64,000 nt of DNA from Porogramme epimiltina (taxonomy: Eukaryota; Basidiomycota; Agaricomycetes; Polyporales; Polyporaceae). Position numbers and translations under genes: made by a program. Of this stretch, positions 10,766 to 22,400 are shown one piece after another. The stretch is from the NCBI GenBank assembly GCA_900155495.1, contig FTLJ01000330.1, positions 1 to 64,000 of the forward strand, given 5' to 3'. Each line of letters starts with the position of its first letter. Within the stretch, counting starts at the first letter, position 1. The notes beneath the pieces are model-generated. The model was given only the letters and a program-made list of their open reading frames with translations. It searched no databases and had not been told where the DNA came from.

Positions 10766-12387
10766 GCGCGCTGTAAGCGCGTGCGGTGTGGTGTTGTCCG
10801 TTAATGCGACTTCGCTTCGCTTCGTTTGGATTACGGACTCGGTGTTCTTGGTTTTATCGACTGCTAGTTACAACTTATTCGTACTATGGGCCTCGGAGTA
10901 ATGACAGAGCTTGGTTACGTGCACCTCGCGCCGCGGGCACCCGCGCCCCGTTCATTTCGTTCGCGGGGGTGCGTCGTGAGAAGCGGGAAGCGAGAAACGC
11001 GAGGCGCGAGACGCGAAATGAGAGATGAAAAACCGGAAGGAGGGTGGCGCGTTCTCCGCCGCGGCGACCGCGCGCAGGCTCCAGAGCCCCATCGGTGAGT
11101 GTTCCCCGCAATGTGCATGCGCATGCGTCCCCATCTCCACTTGGGGCCTGGGCATCCGCTGCGGGAGCGCATCAGCCGGCGCGACGCGTCGCTGCTGTCA
11201 ACCTTTCAACTTTCAGCTTTCAAGATTGGTTTCGCGGCCCAGGCACGGTGCACGCTCGTACGGTCCCGGGTGTGCATAGCTGGTAGGGTCGTGGACGGAA
11301 GCAGTGGGCGTGGCGCCTGCACCGCGTCTGTAATTATTCTTGGCCAGGGACGGCACCTAGACATGTCTGGGGCGTTTCGGACGGGTCGACTCCTCCTACG
11401 TATGTTATGTTCCCACCATGTGGTGGAACACGGGCGGCGGGCGCGACGTCGGCCTGCGGCCCTGCGCGAGCGGGCGCGGGTGCCCGAGGCGCGCTTGCCC
11501 ACATACGCGCATGTTGCATGTTGCGCTGATAATTGACAATAATGAGGAGGCTCGGTCTGGCGGCGCGGATCATCTCGTATTTATCTCGACGTCGAGCAGA
11601 CGTCAAGTCTAAGTAGTCCGAGTGCAGGGAAGCCTGCTAGCAGGCGCCCGTAATGGCGGACCCGGGGTCCGGGGAGGAGGGGGTGGGGGATATGTTGACG
11701 CGCCAGCCGTAACCCGTGAGTGCTGTAGCATGACAGAAAGCAGCGGTGCGCGACGTGCGAACGTACGGACGTCAGTGCGAAGTGCGAACACGGGGGGAGC
11801 GGCCGCTGGGCGGGGATTAGCGTTGGTCAGAACTTAGTGCTAGCGCGGTGGCGGCGATCAAACCTCTTTATTTGCCCACGCGAGCGTGCCGCTGCGCCAC
11901 CGCGGGTCCCGGGAGCCTTAGCAGCTTCGCGGAGGCTTTTTTTGTTTCTTTCTCGGACCTCGGGCTCTGTTGTGGTCTGGGCTCGAAGTTGACTTACGCG
12001 GTTGCGTGCGTGCATGTCAGACGAGACGGGGTGCAGTTGTCGGGCTGGCGGCTGGGCAGGCAGCGAAGCTGTCGCCTGCCTGGTAAGCGGCGCCGGATTG
12101 AGGCCTGATATGCAACGTGCCCCATGTCCCAGACTTTCTGGCTGAGACGTGCGTAGCCTACAAACCCCATGGCCGCGCGCGAATGGGATTCGAGTGCTCT
12201 GTTCTGTTCGTTATTCTATATGTATAGTAGTAAAGAGGAACCTGTTGAAGTCGCACTCGGACGGTATGCTAACGGTGTTGTGGGGCCGGTGGTTACACCG
12301 TGTAGCCGGGCACGATACTCACCAATGGGATGCGATTGCGGTTCGAGCGAGACGGAATCCACCAAGTCCAATAAGGAATCACGACTA
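10766..12387. other. Intergenic between oxidase and kinase pseudogene
   Basis: About 1.6 kb. No gene, RNA or clear element was recognised. It contains short purine-rich runs (10975-11045). Confidence 0.5.
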
Positions 12388-13083
12388 AATCTCCTCGGAC
12401 CTCGGCTGCAATCACCTTTTCCAACAGACGCCAGTCGTACACCTTCTCAATCAGCCCTCCCCGCCCCACCCCCTTGTGCCACCTGTCGTTCAACACGATG
12501 TCGCAGGGATACCGCGCCTCCCCCACCTTTCCCGCCCACCGGAAGCCGACCACCCTCACCTCCCCGGACACGAGCACGTTCGACGCGCGCAGGTCCCCAA
12601 GCACGATGGCGCCGTGCCCGCGCCGCGCCCGCCGGCGACTGCCGCTCCCACTTCTGCGCCCTCTTCATGTAGTCCACCACCACCACCCGCATCCCCACGT
12701 CCTCTTCGTACGCACAGTACCGCAGTGCTGGCGCAAGCGACGCCTCCGCGAACAGCGCGTGCGCTTCCTCGTTGTACGACGACCCCCATCCCACCAGAAA
12801 CAAAAACAGAACGTTGCCTCCTCCCCTGGTCGGCCCGCACTTGGACAAGTTCCCGCTGGCCGACGGCACCACGGCGCGCCTGGTGTACAAGGAGCGGCTC
12901 ACGCTGGGACGGCCCGACAATGGCGTGTTCCGAGCAGAAGCTTCGATCGGCACCGAGGTCGTCCAGGCCCGGTGGAGGGGTCGATTTGACGCGGTCCTGG
13001 TAGTACTTGCTGAGGTCCACAATGGAGAGCCGCAGAGCGCGGAACAGCTGCGCGACGCGTCGGGTGGGTACTTCACAATTCAT
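12388..13083 (-). pseudogene. Kinase-domain pseudogene with an internal inverted segment
   Basis: Truncated relative of the kinase-fusion genes at 1795-3970 and 13128-15242. On the minus strand the order starts with RVAQLFRALRLSIVDLSKYY (13060-12990) and resumes with SYNEEAHALFAEASLAPALR (about 12777) and YCAYEEDVGMRVVVVDYM. After a frameshift it continues with GDLRASNVLV and ends at LLEKVIAAEV. The piece that should sit in the middle, PHLDKFPLADGTTARLVYKE through FRAEASIGTEVVQ, is encoded on the plus strand at about 12833-12966. So roughly 170 bp has been flipped. The expected stop after GEV is CGA instead of TGA, and the N-terminal two thirds is missing. It cannot encode a working kinase. 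Confidence 0.8.
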
Positions 13084-13127
13084 GCAAGTATTATGTACAT
13101 CTATGCTACGACCATTATCCCCGGGTC

Positions 13128-15242
13128 TCAGACTTTGCCCGAAATCACTCTCTCTAGCATATACAAGTCGTGTGCCTTCTCAATCAACCCTTCCCGCGAC
13201 ACTCCCTCGTGCCATCCGAGCCCATCTTCCGCGTCCAACGAAATGTCGTTCGGATAACGCGCAGATCCTTCCCTACCCGCCCAGTCAAAGTCAACTACCA
13301 TCGCCTTCTTCTCCAAGACCAGCACGTTTGGAGCCCGCAGATCCCCGAACACCATGTCTTGCGCATGCAGAATCCACACGGCCTCCCGGAGCGACTCGCC
13401 TTGCTCCAAGGACAACTGCGTCCAGCCCGTAGCTCCTTGAACGTAGTCCATCACCACCACCCACATATTCACGTCCTCTTCGTACGCGCAGTGCCATAAT
13501 GTCGGCGCGAGCGACGCTTCCGCGAGCAGCGCGTGCGCTTCCTTGCTGTACGAATGCGCAAACTTGACGACGACTTGCACGACTTGGGGACCCATCATGG
13601 CCTCGGCCCGGAACACGGCCTTTTCGGCCCACTTCCTCATTAGCCGCTCCTTGTACACTAGGTGAGCTACCTGCCCATCGCCGAACGGGAATTTATCGAA
13701 GTGAGGGCTGATCAAAGGAGGAGAGTGTGATATCCTACTTCTGGCACCGGCAGATGCAAGGGAGCTGCTCGTAGCGCAGCTAGGAGGGCGAGACGTCTTG
13801 ACGAGGCCATGATAGTACTTGTCAAGATCTGCGACGGATTCCCGCAGTGCGCGGAACAACCGTGCTACACGGCGGATGGTATCTGCAGTCGGAGAGCGGC
13901 CTGAGTGATCGTGAGTGGGGCGAGGGATGATGGAGATATAGTCCGTAAGAGGCTGAGTGATGATCTGGTCGGCGAAGACCGTTCCGAGGATCTGAATGTT
14001 TGGGCCAGCGTAGGCGACAAGAATCGCAGGGCAACAGCTTACTGCTCGAACCGACTTTGCCTAGTTGGACGATAAGCGTTGACATAGATTATCAAGAGAA
14101 TAGATGGCGTACTTCTTTAGAGGAGTATATGGTGACGTATGCACACTCAGCCTGGGCGGAAGGGTCGGACGCGGCCTCCCCGATCTCGTTACTCACCTCG
14201 CTCAACACGAGCGCGGGTTCCAAGTCACCCAGTCTAGCTCCCAATCTCACAGCACCGTCTGTGGTGCAACGAATTTGTCCAGACAGTGTAAATGACGAGT
14301 GAGTGAGGATGCACGGATGGACTGCCATAGCCATCGCCTGTGAAGCCGCGATCCGATAGCCCTCGGTGGAGTAGTAAGGGAGTACACCCTCGACGAACGT
14401 CTTCGCAATGTCGAGCTGTTCGTGGGTGAGCATGTCGTCTGTGGCCATCAACCGCATGAATCTGGCGAACACGGGGCTATAGACGGTGATCGGTAGGGCA
14501 ATGAGTGAGGGGGGTCGAGAGTTGTAAACGGCATCGATACGAGAAGGCTTCTGAGTTCGAATGCGACCTCTGAGCGTTGCACCGGTTGAGGGGGACTCGC
14601 GGCGCTGAGCGGCGTCCGCGATGGTCTCACGATCTGCGAGGATATTTAAGTTGTAGGGCGAAAAAGAGAGGGGTATAAACTCACCGATTTGGGCTGTAAA
14701 CTCGCTCCCTTCTAAGACAGGGCTCAATGACCGCGTGTCCGAGAGTTCTGGGGTAGACACCGTGAATTAAGGCCACATTATACAGAGTATATTAACGGAC
14801 CGACTATTGCAATCAAGCCACCGGGGTTCTTCACGTCCCGTAGGGCGTAGCTGAGTCACGGTCTTCAGCGTGTGCTTCTAGAAAGGCCTCGTTGATGGAT
14901 GCGTATGCTGTCTGGTTGCCTCTATGGTTTTTACCGGTGACGACTGGTACATATTCCTTCTCGACCTAGAGGGAAGGTGATCTTGATACAGGAATAGACA
15001 CTGCATGGTGGGTGGAACTGGCATACCTCATACACATGGGTTACAAACTGCTGGCCCGGAGGTAGCTTTAAGTGTTTCGACCTTTGAGCCGCGCTCTCAG
15101 CGATAGAAATGATTTTGGATACTGTGAGGGCCTCGTCATCGGACCACTCACAGTGGCCATGGGTTACGTAGAGATAAGTGGGGTCCGAAGAGGAGGTTGG
15201 AGTGCGCTCGAAGAGGACGGGGAATGTCGATTGAGCCTTCAT
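13128..15242 (-). CDS. Kinase-fusion protein, paralogue of the gene at 1.8 kb (one frameshift)
   Basis: Minus-strand exons: 15242-15027, 14965-14801, 14747-14685, 14633-14113, 14060-13128, matching the exon pattern of the intact gene at 1795-3970. Conserved blocks are CEWSDDEALTVSKI, INEAFLEAHAE, RIDAVYNSRP, NEIGEAASDPSAQAECAY, YAGPNIQILGTVF and a complete kinase part: VVVKFAHSY, FGDLRAPNVLV and VVDFDWAGREGSARYP. It ends LERVISGKV with a TGA stop. In exon 2, between LEAHAE and SYALRDVKNPGG, the frame shifts by one base relative to the intact copy (around 14849-14860). This is either an inactivating mutation or a sequencing error. All other catalytic residues are intact, which points to a very recent loss or an error. 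Confidence 0.7.
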
Positions 15243-16018
15243 GTTAACTCATGAAGCTGCTGAAGGATTAGGATTGCCGGACAATGACGAGGAGTGAAGA
15301 GAAGCTGAGGATCGACGACGCGAATGTAGTACATAACCCTAACCCATAATTTCTGACCCCTCCCCTCCCGGACGCGGGTACAGGTCCAGTAAGGCAAGAG
15401 AGGGGGGGCAAGTCATACAACAACGCGAAGGATGATGTGAGCATACGTATACTAGGGACTTTTTTCCTTCGTTCATTTGTATCCCGCGTACGTAGTACAG
15501 GTGCGACGTTACATGGGTTTATGCGTGGGGGTGCGACGGGACGTGAGCGGGACATGTGAGACAATCATAGCGTGACAGACAAACAGACAACGGGGCGGAC
15601 GAGATGTGCAGGACCGACATGGGCTATAGGGATCGCGAAGCGTAGGCCTGAGGGGAAAAGAAAGAGGACGGGGCGGGGACGGGGACGGGGACGGGGACGA
15701 GGGCCGGGGGAGCAAACAAGAATGTGGACTGTGATGAATTAGACGTGACGCAGTAGGGATGGCCGGAAAGGATACAGTATGTATGATGGGAGGTGACCGC
15801 TGCGGTGGGCAGAGATGGGTGGGGTGTGGGAAATATACGTGTCTGGGGGCGCTCATAATATCAGTGGCAGCGGGCGTGTGCGGGCAGGTGGTTCGGGGGT
15901 GGCGACAGTGTATGGCGGGGTGTAATCAGAGGGAGGAGCCACGATAGGGATAAGCGAGGTGCGGCCAAGTCCGCTAGGACCAAGCAGGGGGGCGGGGCAG
16001 GGCAGGGTGTGGACGCGG
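15243..16018. other. Intergenic with GGGGAC repeat and a telomere-like doublet
   Basis: No gene seen. About four copies of GGGGAC lie at 15673-15700. At 15334-15347 there are two TAACCC units, the telomeric hexamer of many fungi; this is too short to mean much. Confidence 0.45.
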
Positions 16019-18996
16019 TCACGACCCGAGGTCGCCCACGCGCGTCAGTGCCGCGCGCCGCTTCTTCCGCGGCCGCTCCTCATCGGTCGCTGCCTCGTCC
16101 TGCGCACGGCGCGCCCCGACCGATCCCGAGGCCCCGACGTTCTCGTCGACGCTCGCCGCGGGCGTGAGCGGCGGCTCCGCGCTGCGCTTCGCGGGGACGA
16201 GGCTGGGGAGGGGCGGCGGGAGCGTACTGACAGGCGAGATCGCCACCCCCGCCGCGTTCGCCCCCGAAGACGAGGAGGGAAGACCGATAGGGAGGGTGAG
16301 CGGGGTGGAGAGCGGGGTCTGCGCGGCGGACGCGGCGACGGACGCAGCCGAGTTGGTGAGCGGGAGCGCGTGGTGGTGCGCGATGGACTGGAGCTGGAGC
16401 GTGTGCTGCTGCGTGTGGTGCGCGGGGAGGAGCTCGTCGAAGACGACGAGCGTGCAGTAGCCGTCGCGGGCGGAGAGCACGAGGCATTGGCCGTCGGGCG
16501 ACCTGGGGAGGGGTCAGATGCGCTCCCGTGCGATTGCATGAGGAGGGGAGGGACGTACCAGGACATGTCCGTGAACTCGTCGTAGTGCAGCTTCGTGAGG
16601 AGGCACACCGGCCCCGCCTGCTGCGTGTCGTAGATCATGACCGTGTCCATCGTCGCGACCGCGTAGAGCATCCTGTACGGCAGCGCGAAGATCGACGCCG
16701 TCGCGGTGGGCGTCGCGGGCGGGGCGGGCGTGCCCGGCTTCGACGCGGCGGGCGTCGGCGGCGGGTGCAGCGAGTCCGTCGCAGACAGCGCCGGGGACGG
16801 CATCATCGCCGCCGACGGGCCCGCGGGAATCGCGATGCGCGGCGACGGCGCGACGATGCCCTGCGACGCTGAGCGCCCGTGCCCGTGCTTCGTCGGCGTC
16901 GCGTGCGGTGTCCTCTCTGGGGCGTGCGGCGCGGGAACCGTGCCCGGCGCGACGCCGACGTCGACGTCGACCGCGACCTCGGTGTCCTTGTCGAGCGTGA
17001 CGGACCTGGGCTCGGCGGCGTCCGCACTGACGACGCCCGGGCGGAGGTCGTACAGGATCGGCGAGAAGCGCACCGCGACGCTCGCCTTCTTGTGCCCGGG
17101 GAGCCGCGCGATCGGCGGCCGCGCAAAATTGGCGCGCGAGTAGATGTACACGGACGACGACCCGTCCTTGGTGTCGCCGCCCGCGTTCGGGTTGCCCTTG
17201 CGCCCGCGCGCGGGCTCGCTGCTCGTCTTAGTTGCGGCGGCGCTCGCGCCGGGGATCACCGACGGGTCCTCGAACTGGCCCGCGGGCGTGAGGAGCAGGC
17301 CGCCGTCGGGGCTGAAGGTGAGCCGACGGAAGAAGTTCGTGAAGCTCTCGTCGCCGTAGAGTTTCACCTGGGCCCAGGCGGCCGTCGGTGCCATCCGAAT
17401 GGCGGGCAGGGCCGGCATGGGGGAGGGAGAGCGGCCGTACCGGGCGTAGTTTGCGGGCGAGCTGGGCGCGTTGGAACCGCTGAATGATGAGCGCCGGGAC
17501 GAAGGGCGTTCGTAGGGCGGGGGGAACATCGTCATCGATGGTGTGCTTGCTACTGACGCGGTCGGCGTGAGGAGCGCGCCTTGTTCTTTCGAGCTGCTTG
17601 ACGAGGCCGCGACTTCGTCGTTCAGGCGTTCGCTGACGCTCGTGATGACCGATTCGGTCTCGCTCGCCGTAGACTCCCGGCGGAAGTTACGATGGCGGCT
17701 GTGCGTCCGGCTGTGTCGGTGGTTCATCCGTGTGTTCTTCCCGACGGCGTGAACCTCGAGGCTGCCAGACTTGTAGGATATGCTGTAAATGTGCATCGAC
17801 CGGTCGCTGCTTTGCGTGGCGATGTACTCGTTTAGGGGGTCCCAGGCTACGCCTTGCACGTAGTGGTTGTGTTCGGCGATCTCATGTATGCATTTACCTA
17901 AGTTGGACCGTCAGTCTTCCTAACGTCGTCCGGTGATGCCCGCGCGGACCACGCACCTTCGCTGGCCGTGAATATCCGCGCGCAGTTGTCCGTACTACCA
18001 GCGATGATATATTCGCCGGTGGGGCTCCAGGCCAGGTCGTAGACTTGCATGGTGGTACACCTTCCCCCGGGGTGTCAGAACGCATACCCCCACGTCACTA
18101 GAGCACGCACCGGAAGGTCGTCCGCGGCTTCCAGTGCTCCTTCTCGTACTGCATGTCTTCGGGAGTCAGGTCGCTCCCATAGCTGCTTGCGTGCGGGCTC
18201 GTCGTCGGCGCCCACACGATGATCATTCCGTCTGCACCACAGCCACGCCTCAGCACGCCGCCTCCAGCCGCTGCGACACAATGACGACCACGCACCGTCT
18301 CCTGCAGAAGCAATGACGTCCCCTACACCCCGTACATGCGCGTTCACGGTCAGATACGCGTGTTCGGGCGGCCGCAGCGCGCGGCGGTGCAGACTGCTCA
18401 CCGTTCGGGCTGAAGCGCACGACGTTGACGGCGGCGGAGTGCCGGCTCAGCGTCGCAAGGTACTCAACGCGTGGTGGGCGCGGCGCTGGTGGAGCGTCGG
18501 ACGCGTCGTCGACGAGCGTAGGCGGGAGGATGTTGGGGTGTACCATCCATAGCTGCGAAGGGGGCCGCGTTGCGGGGTAGTCAGTGCGTGATCTCCTGAT
18601 GCGGGGACGAGTCGGGGCGCGTGTTACGGTGGCCAACCACCCTCCCCAATACGCCGCTTCTACGAGACAAGGAGCCCACGTCGCTCACTGCCCCAGTCCC
18701 ACACAGCCAGACAGTTGGTAGGCTCGTACCCGGGCTCGTCAGCACGAGACCCGGGGATCCGAGCGCGCGTCGCGAAGTCGACCACCCCGCCCCCCACGCT
18801 GCCCGCCGACTGCGAGAGAGCTGCGACCACTCACCCGGACGTGGTTGTCCTCGCCGCCCGTCGCGAGGCGGTAGGCCTGCGCGGGGAACTGTTTGTCCTG
18901 TGCGGGGCGCGCCTTCTTGAACGGGACCGGCTGGAAGTCGCACGTGGAGATCGGCTTCGAGTCGTGCCAACGGATTTCGAGCGTTCGGACGCGCAT
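16019..18996 (-). CDS. CAC2: Chromatin assembly factor 1 subunit B (p60, Cac2), WD40 protein
   Basis: CAF-1 deposits H3-H4 on newly replicated DNA in the nucleus; this is its middle, beta-propeller subunit. Minus-strand exons: 18996-18835, 18552-18402, 18322-18296, 18231-18111, 18060-17957, 17897-16559, 16502-16019; 2388 nt, 795 residues, frame closes. The start MRVRTLEIRWHDSKPI is the typical p60 N-terminus. WD40 units follow: RLATGGEDNHVRLWMV, HSAAVNVVRFSPNGDVIASA, DGMIIVW, VYDLAWSPTGEYIIAGSTDN, HYVQGVAWDPLNEYIATQSS, then after long Ser/Pro-rich inserts KLYGDESFTNFFRRLTFSPD and HYDEFTDMSWSPDGQCL. The C-terminus has a basic RPRKKRRA patch that could be a nuclear localisation signal. Exon 3 is only 27 nt. 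The large inserts between late blades make it longer than the human and yeast proteins. Confidence 0.92.
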
Positions 18997-19340
18997 GGTG
19001 TGTTCAGCGCATGCACGGGGACGAAATGCGAGCGAGAGGGGGAGGACGAGAGCGGAGAGGGGGGAGACAGAGGAGGCGGGCTGGCTGGGCCCGGGTAAGT
19101 GGCTCAGAATAAGCCCTGAGACAGCGACTACTAATTGATCGCGCTCTTTGTTCGCTTATCCGGATGTAGTCGGCATAATCCGCGCGTTACACCCAATTGT
19201 AATGTCCCCTTACCGATTGGCGTCCCGTTCACAATACGTGAGTGCCCCTGGAGAGGCCCGGCCTAGCCCCTGTGTACTAGCGATATATTCTACAGCAATG
19301 AAAGAAGTGACGATGCGAGTCAGACAACATGATCGATACA

Positions 19341-22020
19341 TTACAACGTGCTAGCCCTGAACGTCGTCGTCGACGACATGAGAGTGTCCGGATCCTCCTC
19401 CTGAGTGCTGCCCTGAATCACCGCCAGGTCCTTCATGTCCTTCTGCAGAAGCTTCGTGAGGTGGACGAGGCCCGCCTGCTCATCGGCAAGAATCTATCCA
19501 GCATCACACACCGCCACACGTGAGTGCCCCGTTCGATGAACAAAAAGCACAAAAGCACCACGCACCTGCGCAATCTGCGCGAGCCCCTCCTCGTCCACGA
19601 CGGCCCACTCCACACCGCCCCCGCGGCGGTCCCGCTCGCGCGCGGCGGTGACCGCGCCGACGAGCGCCCACAGCTCGTTCAGTTTCCCGCGTATGCGCCC
19701 CGTGCCGCCCGGGCGGCGCACCTCCTCGTCGATCTCCTCGAGCGCGCCCCGCAGCGCCTCCTCCTCGGGGCGGAGCGCGGACGAGCGCAGGGCGGGCACG
19801 AGCAGGTGCAGGTGCTGCACGAGCTTCAGCACGCGGTGCGTCAGCTGCGTCTGCAGCGCCGCCGCGCGCTGCAGCCGCGACGCGTTCTTGAGCTGGTGGT
19901 CCCGCGTGAGCGCGGCTATCCGCGTTTGGAGGTCCTGGCGTGTGCGGAGTCAGATCGGGGGCGGGCGGCGGCGGAGGCGGAGGGGCGACGTACCTTGATC
20001 TTCTCCTGGTGCTGTGCGGCCTGCTGGGTCTGCGCCTCGACTCGCTTCTGGAGGTCGTCGAACCCGGTGGCGATTACCGGCACGAAACTGCATAGCACGG
20101 TCAGCTCGGCCGCTACAAGCCATGGCGGTGAAACGTCCTTACCAGCTTGGGTCAGGGTTGTCCCTAACCGCTTTTTGCCACAGCGCGTCATTAGTAGCGT
20201 TGGGAGGGCGTCCATACAGCTGGACATGGGCGGGGTCGACTAGGTTGTAGAAGTAGTGCTACGGAACAGGATCAGCACCGCAGAGAGACGAATGAAAGCA
20301 CGCAGATAGATACCTGGAAGCGGCACTGCGGGTGGCTCGAGTTCCACGCCTGCGCGATGCCTTCGATCCTCTGCGTCAGCTGCGCGAACTGCACCTGTGC
20401 GTCCTGCTGGGGGCTCGGCGCGAGCCCCGGCCGCGACGCAAACAAGTTGCTCGACGCGCCCAGGCCGCTGCCGCCGATATTGCTCGCGCCAAGCGTGCTC
20501 CCGGCAAACAGCCCGACCGCCGCGGGCCTTTGCGGCCCGCCGAGGTTCAGGAGGAGCGAGTTTTGCTGCGGCTGCGTCGAGGCAAACAGCGACGGGGCTT
20601 GCGCCGCGCTCGCGCCGAAGAAGGACGGTTGTGTGGTGGACGCGGCGGGCTGGGCGGTACCGAATAGCCCACCGCCAGTGGTGCCCGGTGCAGCAGCCGT
20701 CGAACCAAAGAGGCCGGTCGTCCCCGTAGACGGGGCAGCAGTGTTTCCGAAGAGCCCACCGCCAGTAGCGGGAGCGGTGGTGGTCGAGCCGAAGAGACCA
20801 CCGGAGGGAGCGGTCGTTGTATTCGCCGCAGTGTTGCCGAACAGACCTGTCGTCGAGCCGGTGTTGGTTGTGTTGCCGAACAGACCTCCGCCCGAAGTCC
20901 CAGGCGCGGTGGTGGTATTTCCGAACAGACCGCCAGAGGGCGCTGCAGTGTTCGTAGCGGTGTTGCCGAATAGACCAGTGCCACCTGTTGTGGTAGGGTT
21001 GGTGTTCCCAAACAAGCCGGTCCCGGGAGCGGCGGCAGAGGTGTTTGTCGTGTTTCCGAACAGGTTGCTACCGGCAGCTCCTGTAGACATAGTTGAGTAT
21101 GTGTGGCGCGAGGAACGATCAAGGTTGTATCTAATCATCAAGTTCCAACCGCAGAATATCGTACGAAAGGTATTGCAAGTAGAGAAGACCCGAACCCGAG
21201 AATCGCGAGTTTGAGTTTCTCCCAGCGAGCTCAGTTGTGTAATGACTATACTTAAACGGGGTCATGACGTTGACTCCGGCGAGTAACACCCCCGTGAATC
21301 ACATATTACCATAGACTGTCTGCAAATACACAATCTGGCGCGACCAAGAAAGGTAGCATCTTCAGACGCAACCGAAGTCATCCGGGAGGGGCCAAGACCC
21401 ACATCGCCGGGGCGAAGGTTGGAGAGCGGGAGAAAGTCGTGAAAGAGTGGAAACGCTTCGCCATAAGATGCGGTATGCCTGCTCTATTGCGCAGGTACAA
21501 CCGCACCCTAGTACCGAAAAAGACACGGGTGCGCGGGCTATGTTGACGTCTCTCGTATTTGGATGCACAAGACACCGAAGACGTTGCATTCGAGAAGGCC
21601 AGAAAGCGTGTAGATCGAGAGGCACGACATACCTGTTTGTCCCGGCTGTGTCTGTCCAAATAGTCCCGTGGTTGGCGCGGCACCAGGAGCGTTCTGCTGA
21701 GCCGTGCTCCCAAACATCCCCCCGCCCGGTTGCTGCTGGTTCGCGGCCGTGTTCCCAAAGAGCCCAGTCCCACTTGGCTGCGTCGAGCCAAATATGCCGC
21801 CGGCCGTGCCGCTCGGTTGGGCGGACGTGCTGGGCTGGCCGAAGAGGTTGCCTCCTGCGGCGGGGTTTTGCTGCGTGTTGTTGCCGAAGAGCGGGGCACC
21901 TGTGGCGGGAGCGGTCGTCTGGTTGGAACCAAACGTGCCTCCGCCGCCGAAGATCCCGCCGGCCTGCTGCTGGGGCTGCTGTTGCGGCTGAGTGGAGCCA
22001 AACGCGCCGAATGCCGACAT
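19341..22020 (-). CDS. NUP57: FG-repeat nucleoporin Nup57/Nup54
   Basis: Central-channel nucleoporin that forms part of the permeability barrier with Nsp1/Nup62-type partners. Minus-strand exons: 22020-21633, 21080-20314, 20258-20143, 20087-19994, 19934-19566, 19493-19341; 1887 nt, 628 residues, frame closes. Residues 1 to about 330 are FG-rich: AFGAFGSTQP, then over a dozen GLFGNT, GLFGST and PLFGNN motifs. The rest is the conserved helical part: WNSSHPQCRFQHYFYNLVDP, a CFVPVIATGFDDLQKR stretch, RDHQLKNASRLQ and a coiled-coil end LVHLTKLLQKDMKDLAVIQG. The first intron (21632-21081) is 552 nt, about ten times the others. An in-frame ATG (MSTGAAGSNLFG) overlaps its acceptor, so a shorter protein from an internal promoter is possible. 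A two-gene reading is less likely, since the first exon alone would be only FG repeats. Confidence 0.88.
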
Positions 22021-22400
22021 GGCGGCTGGCGGAGAGCGAGGGGGTGAGAGGAGGAGAGGAGGGGTGTGCAGGGGCCGAACGCGCGACGCGAGAGGACTGA
22101 CGCGCGGAGCGCCGCCGCGCGTTTACGGTGAGAACAAAGTCGGACGTCGGGTAAGAGGCGCCCGACGACCCTGCAGCTGCCGTCAGGTCCCTTGAATTGA
22201 CCATGTCACTAGCTGGAGCTGGTACTTATCTTGGATATCCTTTAAAGACCCCACGACGGGTACACGCCCCCTGCCCACTCCTTGCTGCAGCGTTCTCCTT
22301 CCTGCGGATGATAATCAGCGTGCAGCGTGCGAGCCACGAGCAGCAGCCTCTTGTTCTTTCTCTTCTTTCCTGAGCCCTCCCTCCAAATCCTCGTGCTGGC

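Noticed and set aside
15334..15347. Two telomere-type TAACCC units
   Set aside because: Only two copies, in the middle of ordinary genes; not enough for an interstitial telomere.
21378..22204. Long minus-strand frames overlapping the first Nup57 exon
   Set aside because: Out-of-frame shadows of the FG-repeat exon and its intron; composition only.
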